Shown here: positions 35,128 through 44,549 of the stretch, piece by piece
Layout: each line of letters opens with the position of its first letter
Numbering within the stretch: position 1 is the first letter of the stretch
Translations under genes and position numbers: made by a program
The notes under the pieces: model-generated
The model's input: only the letters and a program-made list of their open reading frames with translations
What the model was told of the DNA's origin: nothing
The model's database searches: none
DNA from: Aquitalea aquatilis
GTDB taxonomy: Bacteria > Pseudomonadota > Gammaproteobacteria > Burkholderiales > Chromobacteriaceae
Direction: 5' to 3'
Length of the DNA: 64,000 nt
Assembly (NCBI RefSeq): GCF_005155025.1
Contig: NZ_CP039731.1
Span: 3,162,001 to 3,226,000 of the forward strand

Positions 35128-36465
35128 ATGCATGAGCATTTGCACAGCTTCATTCGTGAACACAATATCCACGAGGTGGAATGCGTCATTCCCGACATGA
35201 CCGGCGTGGCGCGCGGCAAGATCGTGCCGCGTGATCTGTTTCTGGCGGAAGCCAGCATGAAGATGTCACGGGCAGTGCTGACCATTACCGTCAATGGCGA
35301 ATTTGCCGAATTCGAACGCTTTGTCGGGGCCAATGATCCGGACATGGTGTGTGTGCCGGACCCATCATCCATTCGCCTGGTGCCCTGGGCCATCGAGCCG
35401 GTGGCGGTGGTGATCCACGATTGCGAGGATTTCGATGGCCAGCCGATTGCCATTTCGCCACGGGCGGTGTTGCGGCGCGTGCTCAAGCTGTATGCCGAGC
35501 GTGGCTGGCGGCCGGTGGTGGCACCGGAGATGGAGTTTTACCTGATCTGCCAGAACAGCAATCCGCACGAACCCTTGCGCCCGCCCACTGGCCGCGCCGG
35601 GCGCTCCGAAGTAGGGCGGCAATCGTTTTCCATTGATGCCGTCAACGATTTCGACCCCTTCTTTCAGGAGCTGTCCACTTTCTGCCAGCAGGCCAAGCTG
35701 AATGTGGAAATGCTGATTCACGAAGTGGGTGCCTGCCAGATGGAGATCAACTTTGCCCATGGCGATGCCATGGAGCTGGCCGATCAGGTGTTTCTGTTCA
35801 AGCGCGCCGTGCGCGAAACCGCCTACCGTCACAATATCTTCGCCACCTTCATGGCCAAGCCGATGGAAGGCGAGCCGGGCAGTGCCATGCACATCCACCA
35901 GAGCATTGTCGACAGCAGTAGCGGTGCAAACATCTTTTCGGTAGCTGATGGCACGGCGACGCCGCTGTTCTTCCAGCACATTGCCGGCATGCAGAAATAC
36001 CTGCCGCTGGTGATGCCCATGCTGGCACCGTATGTGAACTCCTATCGCCGGCTCAGCCGCCATGCTGCCGCCCCCATCAATGTACGCTGGGGTTACGACA
36101 ACCGCACCTGCGGCATCCGCATTCCACCATCCGGGCCGACTGCACGACGGCTGGAAAACCGCGTGCCGGGGGTGGATGTGAATCCCTATCTGGCGATGGC
36201 GGCCACGCTGGCCTGTGGTTATCTGGGCATGGTGCAGCAGTTGGAGGCCAGCGAGCCGATGAGCGACAGCGCCTACGATCTGGATTTCGAGCTGCCGCGC
36301 AGCCTGGAAGATGCGGTAGCGCTGATGCAGGACTGCCCCGAGCTATCCGAGATTCTGGGCGAGCAGTTTGTGCAGGCTTTCTGCGCGGTGAAGGAAAAGG
36401 AATTCGAAACCTTCAATCGCGGCATCACCGCCTGGGAACGCGAACACCTGCAGCTGCACGTATGA
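35128..36465 (+). CDS. Glutamine-synthetase family ligase (gamma-glutamyl-amine type)
   Basis: A 445-residue member of the glutamine synthetase superfamily, near the PuuA/GlnA-like amine ligases. Visible are 'DMTGVARGKIVPRDLF', 'VAPEMEFYLI' (metal ligands), 'EVGACQMEINF', 'GSAMHIHQS' and 'NRTCGIRIPPSGPTARRLEN'. The proteins of this branch gamma-glutamylate amines before oxidation or transamination. AAAGGAG lies seven bases before the ATG at 35128. It is followed by an aminotransferase gene, supporting a role in amine or polyamine catabolism; the exact substrate cannot be read from the sequence. Confidence 0.88.
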   Translation: MHEHLHSFIREHNIHEVECVIPDMTGVARGKIVPRDLFLAEASMKMSRAVLTITVNGEFAEFERFVGANDPDMVCVPDPSSIRLVPWAIEPVAVVIHDCEDFDGQPIAISPRAVLRRVLKLYAERGWRPVVAPEMEFYLICQNSNPHEPLRPPTGRAGRSEVGRQSFSIDAVNDFDPFFQELSTFCQQAKLNVEMLIHEVGACQMEINFAHGDAMELADQVFLFKRAVRETAYRHNIFATFMAKPMEGEPGSAMHIHQSIVDSSSGANIFSVADGTATPLFFQHIAGMQKYLPLVMPMLAPYVNSYRRLSRHAAAPINVRWGYDNRTCGIRIPPSGPTARRLENRVPGVDVNPYLAMAATLACGYLGMVQQLEASEPMSDSAYDLDFELPRSLEDAVALMQDCPELSEILGEQFVQAFCAVKEKEFETFNRGITAWEREHLQLHV

Positions 36466-36513
36466 CATGATGGCGGGCGGCTGCCCGCACAGAACAAGAT
36501 CAAGGAGAGATGG

Positions 36514-37872
36514 ATGACGACACGACACGGCATCAACTGGGACAAGGCCCTGCAACTGCACGCTCAGGAGCGTGAACGATTCATCGCGGCGCGTCCGCAA
36601 TCACAGCAATTGTCGGCCCGTGCCGACCAGCACCTGCTGTTCGGCGTGCCGTTGCACTGGATGGATGACTGGTCCACCCCCTTCACCCTGTATGTGAAGC
36701 AGGCACAAGGGGCGAGTTTTGAGGATGTGGACGGCAATCAGTATGTTGATTTCTGTCTGGGCGATACCGGTGCCATGTTCGGCCATGGTCCGGCACCAGT
36801 GGCCAAGGCCGTGGCCGAGCAGGCCGCGCGTGGCATTACCACCATGCTGCCGTCGGAAGATGCGGTATGGGTGGCCAGCGAGCTGGCGCGCCGCTTTGGC
36901 CTGCCGTACTGGCAGTTTGCCATGACCGCCACCGATGCCAACCGTTTCGCCCTGCGCTGGGCGCGTGCCGCCACCGGTCGCCAGCAGCTGCTGGTATTCA
37001 ATGGCTGCTACCACGGCACCATTGATGATGTATTTGTCGATCTGGTGGAGGGTAAGCCGGTGCAGCGCGCCAGCCTGCTGGGGCAGGTGTACGACCTGAC
37101 GCAATACACCCGCGTGGTGGAATTCAATGATCCAGCCGCGCTGGAAGCAGCCTTGCAGGACGGGCAGGTGGCTTGTCTGCTGGCAGAGCCGGCCATGACC
37201 AATATCGGCATGGTGCTGCCTGATCCCGGCTTCTGGGAAGCGGCGCAGGCGCTGTGCCGCCGTTACGGCACGCTGCTGATCATGGATGAAACCCACACCA
37301 TCAGCACCGGCATGGGTGGCTACACCCGTGCCCATGGCCTGCAGCCGGACATGATGGTGCTGGGCAAGCCGATGGGTGGCGGCGTGCCGTGTGCGGTGTA
37401 CGGTTTTTCGGCGGAAATGGCCGAGCGGGCGCAGCAGGCCAAGCGCGAAGCGGTGCCGGGACATAGCGGCATCGGCACCACGCTGACTGCCAACATGCTG
37501 GCGATGGCGGCAATGCGCGCCAATCTGGCCGAGGTGATGACCGAACAGGCCTATGCCCACATGTTTGCCCTGGCCGGTCAGTTGGCCGACGGGCTGCGTG
37601 CAGTCATTGCCCGCCATCAGCTGCCGTGGTGTGTCACCCAGGTGGGCGCGCGTACCGAGTTTCAGTTCACCGCCACCCCGCCGCGCAATGGCAGCGAGGC
37701 CGATGCCATTCTGGACAGTGATATGGAGCACATCATCCATCTCTACCTGCTCAATCGCGGCCTGCTGATCACGCCTTTCCACAATATGCTGCTGGTGTGT
37801 CCGCAGACCACGGCGGCGGATGTCGAGCGGCTGGTGGCGGCATTCGATGGCTTTGTACAGCAGGTGCTGTAA
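36514..37872 (+). CDS. Class III PLP-dependent aminotransferase
   Basis: A 452-residue class III aminotransferase, close to glutamate-1-semialdehyde/omega-amino acid transaminases. 'FCLGDTGAMFGHGPAPVA', 'FNGCYHGTIDD', 'LLIMDETHTI' and the PLP-lysine segment 'MMVLGKPMGGGVPCAVYG' are visible. A strong AAGGAGAG precedes the ATG. It lies 48 bases behind the glutamine-synthetase-like gene and a terminator follows. It probably transfers the amino group of the same amine substrate. Confidence 0.9.
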   Translation: MTTRHGINWDKALQLHAQERERFIAARPQSQQLSARADQHLLFGVPLHWMDDWSTPFTLYVKQAQGASFEDVDGNQYVDFCLGDTGAMFGHGPAPVAKAVAEQAARGITTMLPSEDAVWVASELARRFGLPYWQFAMTATDANRFALRWARAATGRQQLLVFNGCYHGTIDDVFVDLVEGKPVQRASLLGQVYDLTQYTRVVEFNDPAALEAALQDGQVACLLAEPAMTNIGMVLPDPGFWEAAQALCRRYGTLLIMDETHTISTGMGGYTRAHGLQPDMMVLGKPMGGGVPCAVYGFSAEMAERAQQAKREAVPGHSGIGTTLTANMLAMAAMRANLAEVMTEQAYAHMFALAGQLADGLRAVIARHQLPWCVTQVGARTEFQFTATPPRNGSEADAILDSDMEHIIHLYLLNRGLLITPFHNMLLVCPQTTAADVERLVAAFDGFVQQVL

Positions 37873-37882
37873 TCCACCATCA

Positions 37883-37918
37883 GCAGGCCGCCGTACTGGC
37901 GGCCTGCTTCAATTTTCC
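37883..37918 (+). terminator. Intrinsic terminator after the aminotransferase gene
   Basis: GCAGGCCGCC and GGCGGCCTGC form a perfect 10-bp stem with a 5-base loop, followed by TTCAATTTT. It reaches into the last codons of the convergent flavin reductase gene. Confidence 0.8.
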
Positions 37919-38490
37919 ACTTTGTCCACTTGCACGCTGAACTGCTCGCCAATGCTGAAAAAGCTGCCCCCAGCAATGTAGTGCAGGCTGCGCTTGTCAT
38001 CGTGGCCGTCAAACTGCCAATGACCATCGTGCCAGACATCCGGGTCTGCCTTGGCGGCCAGTACTTCGCCAATAAATAGATCGTATTGCTGCTGGTTGTG
38101 CCGCTCGCTGATGATGCGGCATTCCAGATAGGCAATGCAGCCGGCCACATGCGGTGCGGCTACCTTGTCGCCCGCCACCGCCTCCAGGCCGCTGACCGCA
38201 AACTTGTCCACGTCCTTGCCGCTGACACTGCCCGCCTTGAGTACTTGCTCCGCCTGCGCCCGGCAGGGGACATTCAGCACGAATTCGCCAGAGGCTTCCA
38301 TCAGTTGGCGGGTGTGGGTGGCTTTGTCCACCACCACCAGCACCTTGGGCGGGGAGAAATCCAGCGGCATGGCCCAGGCGGCGGCCATGACATTGCTCTG
38401 ATCGCCATGCGCGCTGGACACCAGCACGGTGGGGCCGTGATTCAGCAGGCGATAGCATTTGGCCAGATCGACAGCAACGAGAGTGCTCAT
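37909..38490 (-). CDS. Flavin reductase family (FMN-binding split barrel) protein
   Basis: A 193-residue flavin reductase-like protein: 'NHGPTVLVSSAHGDQSNVMA', 'FVLNVPCRAQAEQV' and 'GCIAYLECRIISE' fit the FMN-binding split-barrel family. The start at 38490 removes a poorly conserved 13-residue extension. It could be an NAD(P)H:flavin reductase or a flavin-linked oxidoreductase; no partner monooxygenase is adjacent. Confidence 0.85.
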   Translation of the reverse strand: MSTLVAVDLAKCYRLLNHGPTVLVSSAHGDQSNVMAAAWAMPLDFSPPKVLVVVDKATHTRQLMEASGEFVLNVPCRAQAEQVLKAGSVSGKDVDKFAVSGLEAVAGDKVAAPHVAGCIAYLECRIISERHNQQQYDLFIGEVLAAKADPDVWHDGHWQFDGHDDKRSLHYIAGGSFFSIGEQFSVQVDKVEN

Positions 38491-38611
38491 GAGGATTTTT
38501 CGCAAGGTGAAGATGGCGGATTCTAGCAATATCCATCGGTTGCCAGCCAGAACCTTGCCGATGGCGTGTACAATGCCGCCTCAGTTTTTACTTTTCATTG
38601 AAAGATCAACC

Positions 38612-38815
38612 ATGTCCCAACGCAAAGACGACGAGCTGGATCCAGAAACCGAAGCCCTGCTGCAATGGTGCGCCGAAGTGGAAGCCCTGTTCGTGGCTGC
38701 CGGTGCCAAGCCGGACGAAGCACAACAGCAGATCGAAGAAAATGCCGAGTGGTTTACCGACATGTTCTTTGATGGCCTGAGTCCAGAAGAGGCCGCCAAG
38801 GCCGCACTGAACTAA
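38612..38815 (+). CDS. Small acidic hypothetical protein
   Basis: A 67-residue, strongly acidic, helical protein ('RKDDELDPETEALLQWCAEV', 'PEEAAKAALN'). No family is recognised. The ATG at 38612 follows GAAAGA and lies five bases before the exonuclease gene's start is reached, so the two are probably co-transcribed. Base composition and codon use fit a real gene. Confidence 0.7.
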   Translation: MSQRKDDELDPETEALLQWCAEVEALFVAAGAKPDEAQQQIEENAEWFTDMFFDGLSPEEAAKAALN

Positions 38816-38820
38816 GCCTC

Positions 38821-39426
38821 ATGTCAGCCTGTTTTGCCGTACTCGACTTTGAAACCAGCGGCCTGTCGCCCGCCGTGGGCAGTCGCGCCACCGAGGTGGC
38901 CGTGGTGCTGTGGCAGGATGGCCGCGAGCTGGACAGCTATCAAAGCCTGATGAATGCCGGGGTGCGGGTGCCGGCCGATATCGAGCGCCTGACTGGCATC
39001 AGCAATGCCATGCTGCGCACGGCACCGCCGGCATCACGGGTCATGGCCGAGGTGGCCGACTTTGTCGGTGACATCCCGCTGGTGGCACATAACGCCGCCT
39101 TCGACCGCAAGTTCTGGGATCACGAACTGGCCTTGCTGGGCCGGCAGCGGCGACAGGATTTTGCCTGCACCCTGCTCTTGGCGCGCCGGCTGCTACCGCA
39201 GGCACCAGACCACAAGCTGGGCACGCTCACCCGCTGGGCGGGCTTGCCTGATGCCGGTCGCGCCCACCGCGCCCTGGCCGATGCCCGCATGGCGGCGCAT
39301 CTGCTGCAGTATCTGCTGGATACGGCGGCCCGCCAGCATCAGCGCCCGGGTCTGGCACATGGTGAGCTGTGCCAGTTGCAAAAGGTCACGGCCGCCAAGG
39401 TGGGGGAGTTTCTACGCCCGCGCTGA
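38821..39426 (+). CDS. DnaQ-like 3'-5' exonuclease
   Basis: A 201-residue DEDDh exonuclease. Exo I 'VLDFETSGLSP' gives Asp and Glu, Exo II 'LVAHNAAFDRKFWD' gives Asp, and Exo III 'RAHRALADARMAAHLL' gives His and Asp, so all catalytic residues are present. It resembles the proofreading epsilon subunit but lacks the polymerase-binding tail. It directly follows the small acidic gene. Confidence 0.92.
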   Translation: MSACFAVLDFETSGLSPAVGSRATEVAVVLWQDGRELDSYQSLMNAGVRVPADIERLTGISNAMLRTAPPASRVMAEVADFVGDIPLVAHNAAFDRKFWDHELALLGRQRRQDFACTLLLARRLLPQAPDHKLGTLTRWAGLPDAGRAHRALADARMAAHLLQYLLDTAARQHQRPGLAHGELCQLQKVTAAKVGEFLRPR

Positions 39427-39454
39427 GGCTGCCGCCGGCTGAGTGCCGCTGACA

Positions 39455-39493
39455 AAACCCCTGTTGTGTCGGTACGCCTTGCCCCAGGGGTTT
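39455..39493. terminator. Possible terminator between convergent genes
   Basis: AAACCCCTG and CAGGGGTTT form a perfect 9-bp stem around a 21-base loop between the exonuclease and an HD-GYP gene. The T-tract is short, so confidence is modest. Confidence 0.5.
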
Positions 39494-39504
39494 ATTCGCC
39501 GCTC

Positions 39505-41073
39505 TTAGTGGCTGCCTTCCAGTGACAGCAAGTGCGGGGTGAAAGCACCCAGTTCCAGCACGCGGATGCAGGCGTCGACGGCTTCCGGGTCCAGTTGCAC
39601 GCCACGCATCAGCCGGATCTGGGCAATGGCCTGCTCGATGCCCAGTGCTGCACGGTAGGGGCGGTCGGACGACATGGATTCGACGATGTCGGCCACGGTG
39701 AGAATGCGCGCTTCCAGCAGGATGGCGTCGCCGCTCAAGCCCAGCGGATAGCCGGAGCCATCCAGATATTCGTGATGCTGGCGGATGATGTCGGCGATGG
39801 GCCAGGGAAAGTCGATGTTTTTCAGGATGTTGTAGGCTACATCCGGGTGGCGTTTGACCAGCGCGAACTCCACCGGATGCAGCCGGCTGGGCTTGCTGAG
39901 GATTTCCGCCGGTACTTCGATCTTGCCCAGATCATGCACCACCCCGCTCAGATACAGCCCGCGCAGCCGTTCGGCTGACAAACCCATTTCCTGTCCGATC
40001 AGTACGGCCAGTTCGGCGACATGCTTCTGGTGGCCGGCGGTATAGGGGTCGCGCTGTTCCAGCACCGAGGCAATGGCCGCCAGTGCGTTCTCCAGCGCTT
40101 TTTCCAGTACCTGGGCCTGACTGGCCTGTTCCTGCAATGATTGCTGATAGGCCACCTGGGTGCGGCGTGACTGGATGCCAAACTGCACATTGCGCGTGAG
40201 TTCTTCAAATACCTGCACTTCCACCGGGCCAAACGATTGCGCCTCGCCAGCGTACACGGCCAGCGCGCCGATCAGGTCAGGGCCTGCCACCAGCGGGATG
40301 GCGACGATGGCTTGCAGGCCAAAGTGGTGCGCGGCTGCTTGCCAGGGCTGGAATTGTGGCTGTTGCTGCAACTCGCCCAGGCTGACCGTGTTGCCCTGAC
40401 GAATGCAATGGCCGATCGGCCCCTGCCCGTTGGGGTCGGTTTCGTCCCAGCTGACCCGCAGCTGTTCGGCATAGCGACGGGCAGTACCGGCGCAGGCCAG
40501 TACTTGCAACTGCTTTTGCTGCACATCGCTGATGCCGCAGATCAGCGCCAGCTGATAGCGCTGGTCCGCCACAATCGCCTCGCATACCGCCTGCAACAGC
40601 TCGCTTTCATCCCGCGCCTGCACCAGCGCCTGGTTGGTCCGGCTATTGGCCTGTACCGCCCATGACTGGCGGCGCATCTCGTCGATGTCTCGCAGCCGCT
40701 GGGTGATGTCGCGGATGATGACCGTCAGCCCGATGCAGTGGCCGTTGGCATCGAGAATCGGCGATTTGCTGGTTTCCAGCCAGCCGGGGTTGCCAGCAAA
40801 GGCACCGGGCTCCTGCAGGGTGATGCTCTGGCCGCTACGGATGACGCGCTGGTCGTCGGCCTGATAGCGGGCGGCCAGGTGTGACGGGAAAAAGTCGAAG
40901 TCGGTTTTGCCGGTGACGGCATCGACTGTGAGGCCAAGATCATCGGCAAAGCGCTGATTGCAGGCGATGAAGGTCGAACTGCTGTCCTTGATGACGACGC
41001 GGTCCGGCAATTGGCGAATCAGCCCCTGCAAGGTGCAGGCGCTCAGCGGTGAGTGAACGGTGGAAGTGGACAT
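39505..41073 (-). CDS. PAS-GAF-HD-GYP cyclic-di-GMP phosphodiesterase
   Basis: A 522-residue soluble signalling protein. A PAS domain at about 15-125 ('FIACNQRFADDLGL'), a GAF domain at about 150-305 and a C-terminal HD-GYP domain at about 325-510. The catalytic 'VVHDLGKIEVP' and 'HHEYLDGSGYPLGL' motifs are intact, so it should hydrolyse c-di-GMP. The gene starts two bases after the stop of another HD-GYP gene and is the third gene of a FIST/HD-GYP/HD-GYP operon. Confidence 0.92.
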   Translation of the reverse strand: MSTSTVHSPLSACTLQGLIRQLPDRVVIKDSSSTFIACNQRFADDLGLTVDAVTGKTDFDFFPSHLAARYQADDQRVIRSGQSITLQEPGAFAGNPGWLETSKSPILDANGHCIGLTVIIRDITQRLRDIDEMRRQSWAVQANSRTNQALVQARDESELLQAVCEAIVADQRYQLALICGISDVQQKQLQVLACAGTARRYAEQLRVSWDETDPNGQGPIGHCIRQGNTVSLGELQQQPQFQPWQAAAHHFGLQAIVAIPLVAGPDLIGALAVYAGEAQSFGPVEVQVFEELTRNVQFGIQSRRTQVAYQQSLQEQASQAQVLEKALENALAAIASVLEQRDPYTAGHQKHVAELAVLIGQEMGLSAERLRGLYLSGVVHDLGKIEVPAEILSKPSRLHPVEFALVKRHPDVAYNILKNIDFPWPIADIIRQHHEYLDGSGYPLGLSGDAILLEARILTVADIVESMSSDRPYRAALGIEQAIAQIRLMRGVQLDPEAVDACIRVLELGAFTPHLLSLEGSH

Positions 41074-41075
41074 GG

Positions 41076-42563
41076 TCAGTTTTTTCTTTTGCTGTCCGGT
41101 AATTCATAACCCTGATCGACAAACAGGCTGAGGCAGGCATCGACCACGGCCGGGTCGTAAATGCTGCCACGGTAATGCTTCAATTGCGCTATCGCTTGCT
41201 CCATGCCCAATTGGCGGCGGAAGGGGCGATGCGACAGCATGGCTTCCATGCTGTCGGCCACGTGGATGATGCGCGCCTCCAGCAGGATGTCTTCACCGGC
41301 GAGGCCGCGCGGGTAGCCGCTGCCATCCATGTTTTCATGATGCTGCCAGGCGATGTCGGCGATAGGCCAGGGAAAGTGGATGTCCTTGAGGATTTCATGT
41401 CCGGCTTCGGCATGCATTTTGACCAGCTCGAATTCTTCATGATTGAGGCGGCGCGGCCGGGTGAGGATTTCCGAGGGAATCTGGATCTGGCCGATGTCGT
41501 GCACCATGGCGGCCAGCCCCAGCCCTTCCAGCTGTTCGGCACCCAGCTGCAGTTGGCGGCCGATGGCGACGGCCAGGTCGCTGACCCGTACTTCGTGGCC
41601 TGCCGTGCTCAGGTCGCGATGCACCATGGCTGACGACAGGGCGCTGATGGCCTGGATCAGCGACTGGCGCAGCGACTCTTCCGCCTGCTTGCGGGCGCTG
41701 ATGTCGATGAAAGCCCCGATGATGCCGCCGATCTGGTTGTCATCGTCGTAGAACAGGTCTTTGGCGTAGACCACATCCATCAGCTGTCCTTGCTGGCTGC
41801 GTATCACGTATTCGAACAGTTGTGGCTGGCGCGTGGCGATCAGCTCGCTGTCTTTCTGGGTGAACATGGCCGCCAGTTCGGCTGGCCATACTTCGGCCGG
41901 CAGCTTGCCGATGATGTCCTCGGCCTGCATGCCGACGGTGCGGCTGAATGCCGGATTGCAGCCCAGGTAGCGTCCTGTTGCATCCTTGTAGAACACGGCA
42001 ATGGGAATGGCGTTGAGCAGGGCCTGGTTGAAGCGCAGTGCGCGGTTGAGCGCAGCCTTGGCCTGATTGCGCTCGCGCTGCATGGTTTCGGCCAGTTGTT
42101 CACTGTCCTGGCACAGCTTGATGGCGCGTGACAGATTGGCCAGCACCGGTGGAAACACATGCTCCAGCGGCAATTGCTGCAACAGCGGTGCCGGGGCCAG
42201 CAGCAGAATGGTGTGGTGCTGGTCCAGCGGCAGGCGCAGGCCGCAGGGATAGCGCGGCTGGCCGGTAAAGCCTTGCAGCAGTGTCTGGGGGAGGTCGGAA
42301 CGAATGCTGCGGCCCAGCAGGCCCGGCGGCAGGGCGATGTCTTCGCCCAGTTGCTGTTGCAGCAGATGGTCGCCAATTACCTTCAGCAAGCGCCCGTGAC
42401 TGGCATCCAGCCCCTGTGGGTGGCTGAGTACCAGCCCGGTGGGGCAGCCGGTATGGTAAAGCAGGCGCTGGACCACCTTGGTGAGCAGGGCATCGACCGT
42501 CACCTCGCGCCCGATGGTGAGTGACAGGTCGTACAGCACGGCCAACAGCTGGTCCTTGTTCAT
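41076..42563 (-). CDS. PAS-HD-GYP cyclic-di-GMP phosphodiesterase
   Basis: A 495-residue protein. An N-terminal region of about 160 residues resembles a degenerate GAF-like sensor, a PAS domain follows at about 170-290 ('FYKDATGRYLGCNPAFSRTV'), then HD-GYP with 'MVHDIGQIQIP' and 'HHENMDGSGYPRGL'. The HD motif has Gln in place of the usual Lys ('HDIGQ'), a conservative change outside the metal ligands. The ATG overlaps the FIST gene's stop (ATGA), so signal input may come from the FIST protein. Confidence 0.9.
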   Translation of the reverse strand: MNKDQLLAVLYDLSLTIGREVTVDALLTKVVQRLLYHTGCPTGLVLSHPQGLDASHGRLLKVIGDHLLQQQLGEDIALPPGLLGRSIRSDLPQTLLQGFTGQPRYPCGLRLPLDQHHTILLLAPAPLLQQLPLEHVFPPVLANLSRAIKLCQDSEQLAETMQRERNQAKAALNRALRFNQALLNAIPIAVFYKDATGRYLGCNPAFSRTVGMQAEDIIGKLPAEVWPAELAAMFTQKDSELIATRQPQLFEYVIRSQQGQLMDVVYAKDLFYDDDNQIGGIIGAFIDISARKQAEESLRQSLIQAISALSSAMVHRDLSTAGHEVRVSDLAVAIGRQLQLGAEQLEGLGLAAMVHDIGQIQIPSEILTRPRRLNHEEFELVKMHAEAGHEILKDIHFPWPIADIAWQHHENMDGSGYPRGLAGEDILLEARIIHVADSMEAMLSHRPFRRQLGMEQAIAQLKHYRGSIYDPAVVDACLSLFVDQGYELPDSKRKN

Positions 42564-43714
42564 GCCGACCGCCACAGGCTGCACAGGATGCTGGCGTTGT
42601 GAAACAGCGGATAGCCCCACTCCTGCAGGCTGGCGATTTCGCCCAGTGTCAGTGCGCCCACCAGTGGTGCGGCGGCGCTGCTGGCTTGCAAGTGGCTGAT
42701 TTCCTGTAGCGCCGCCGGCCCGAAGTGCATATTGCGACCGGCGCAGTAAAAGCCCAGCAGCGGCTGCTGGCTGATATCGCCATGGCGCTGGCGCAAGCTG
42801 GCCACAATGCTGTCCACGCATTCCTGCCCCGGTTCTGCTGGTGCTTGCAGCATGATCAGCAAGGCGTTTTCCGGCACCTCGCCCACGCAGAACACCGAAC
42901 CGTCGTCCTCCAGCGCCACCGGTACGCGGATCAGCACCTGCTGGTTGGCCAGTACCACGCCCAGCGGAAAATGCACGCCAAAGGAGTAGAAGTTTTCCCG
43001 GGTCAGCTCGGCACCAAACTGTTCTTTCACCATCAGCCGGTAACTGTCGAAAGCCGGCCGCCAGTCAATCTGGAAGATGCGGTTGCCGGCGGTGGCGGTG
43101 GCGCAGGTGGTCTGCTGTGGTGCGGCATAGCCATGGGCAATCACCGGATTGGCGGAGGAAGGCAGCAGCAGGCATAGCACGCCATGGCCAATGGTGTGGT
43201 GCTGGTCGAACAGGCAGGGCATGGGCTGAAAGCTTTCGCTGCCGGCATTCACGCCGGCGTAGTACACCTGATCGGCCAGCAGCAGGTATAGCTCATCCAG
43301 AATGGAGGCAATATCCGGCAGCATGGCGTCGAACAGCATGAACAGCGTGGGCTTGCCCTGTGCCGCTGGCCACTGCTGCAGCATGTGCTGCACCTGGTCG
43401 GCCATCTGCCGGGCTGCAATGGCTGCGCCACGGTCAGAATGGATGCCGAGCAGGGCGGCATTGGCCGGCGAGGCATGGGGTAGCAGCCAGGCACCGCCAG
43501 GCAAAAAGCCCTGGCCGTCCAGCAGGCGCGGAAAAATGCCGCCAGCCAGCGCAATGCCCAGATGCAGGCAGCAGGTTTGCAGCTCGGGCAGCCGTTGCTG
43601 ATCGGACTCGGCTACCAGCGCCAGCAATTGCTGGCCGGGATGGCTGGATTGCCATTGACGTAATTGCACTTCCAGCTGTCCGCTGTCCAGCGTGCTGTGC
43701 CAGGGGGCGTTCAT
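42560..43714 (-). CDS. FIST domain sensory protein
   Basis: A 384-residue protein with N- and C-terminal FIST domains, a small-ligand sensor fold found linked to signal transduction. 'GIALAGGIFPRLL', 'YYAGVNAGSESFQPMPCLFD' and 'LLGFYCAGRNMHFGPAA' are recognisable FIST_N/FIST_C segments. No signal peptide or membrane helix, so it is cytoplasmic. It is the first gene of an operon with two HD-GYP phosphodiesterases, and probably passes a ligand signal to them. Confidence 0.85.
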   Translation of the reverse strand: MNAPWHSTLDSGQLEVQLRQWQSSHPGQQLLALVAESDQQRLPELQTCCLHLGIALAGGIFPRLLDGQGFLPGGAWLLPHASPANAALLGIHSDRGAAIAARQMADQVQHMLQQWPAAQGKPTLFMLFDAMLPDIASILDELYLLLADQVYYAGVNAGSESFQPMPCLFDQHHTIGHGVLCLLLPSSANPVIAHGYAAPQQTTCATATAGNRIFQIDWRPAFDSYRLMVKEQFGAELTRENFYSFGVHFPLGVVLANQQVLIRVPVALEDDGSVFCVGEVPENALLIMLQAPAEPGQECVDSIVASLRQRHGDISQQPLLGFYCAGRNMHFGPAALQEISHLQASSAAAPLVGALTLGEIASLQEWGYPLFHNASILCSLWRSA

Positions 43715-43848
43715 CGTCGGGGCCTTCGATCAGTAAGCTGCTCTTGCTAGCAATAGCCTTATCATAAACGAGGACATCGCTGATTCCGACCGATTTGCAC
43801 AATAAATCATGACAAAAACTGGCTGGCGCAATCATATGCTGCTGTCGT

Positions 43849-44415
43849 TCAGTGCTCCCCGGCCAGTGTCGGTGCGCGCTGGCGCTTGCCTTGCAGCCAG
43901 TTGCGCAGCAGGCGGCTGCACAAGGGGATGAAGCAGAACACCATGGCTGGTGTCAGCAGCAGCGTGCTGCACAGCACGCGCAGCACCAGCGGTAGCGCGG
44001 CCAGCTGTTCGCCCTGCAGCAGGTTGAAGCTGAGCGAAACCGGGAAGAAGGCCAGCCAGATCATCACAGCCTGCTTCCAGCGCGGTGGTGCTTGCAGGCC
44101 GAACCAGCTGTCCAGTCCGCTGGCGCAATGCACCTGGCTGTGCTGGATCAGTCCGGCCCCCTGTTGCAGCCATTGCCGGCGCGCGGGGCTGGCGGCCCAG
44201 GTATCCAGGCTGGATTGGCTGGCGAAACGGAACAGGATCTGCCAGCTGTCGTCGCCGGCGCCTCCGGACGGAGGTGAGAGCAGTCCCGAACCCAGATAGC
44301 CAGTGGCCTGGCTGGCGAGGGCTTCGCCGTGACGGATCCACTGGTGAAATTCGGCATGGCGTGCCGGGTCGATGCGGCGGGTGATCAGCAAGGTAAGCGG
44401 GGTGTCGGGTGTCAT
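43849..44415 (-). CDS. Antibiotic biosynthesis monooxygenase (ABM) domain membrane protein
   Basis: A 188-residue protein with an ABM-like ferredoxin-fold domain at about 7-105 ('LTLLITRRIDPARHAEFHQW', 'ILFRFASQSSLDTWAASPAR') followed by two hydrophobic helices at about 115-165 and a basic tail. AGGAG lies seven bases before the ATG. Proteins of this layout are common and poorly characterised; whether the domain oxidises a substrate is unknown. Confidence 0.82.
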   Translation of the reverse strand: MTPDTPLTLLITRRIDPARHAEFHQWIRHGEALASQATGYLGSGLLSPPSGGAGDDSWQILFRFASQSSLDTWAASPARRQWLQQGAGLIQHSQVHCASGLDSWFGLQAPPRWKQAVMIWLAFFPVSLSFNLLQGEQLAALPLVLRVLCSTLLLTPAMVFCFIPLCSRLLRNWLQGKRQRAPTLAGEH

Positions 44416-44549
44416 GTCTGGCTCCTGCAGGCGAGCCGTACCGCGTCGGGGGGGGAGCGGACGGCACGCTTCCGGGGTGATGGAAGCGTTTCTGTCACGG
44501 TTAAAGCAAGCAATATGCCTGCCGTGACGCAGCCGCCCGTCGTCCAGTC

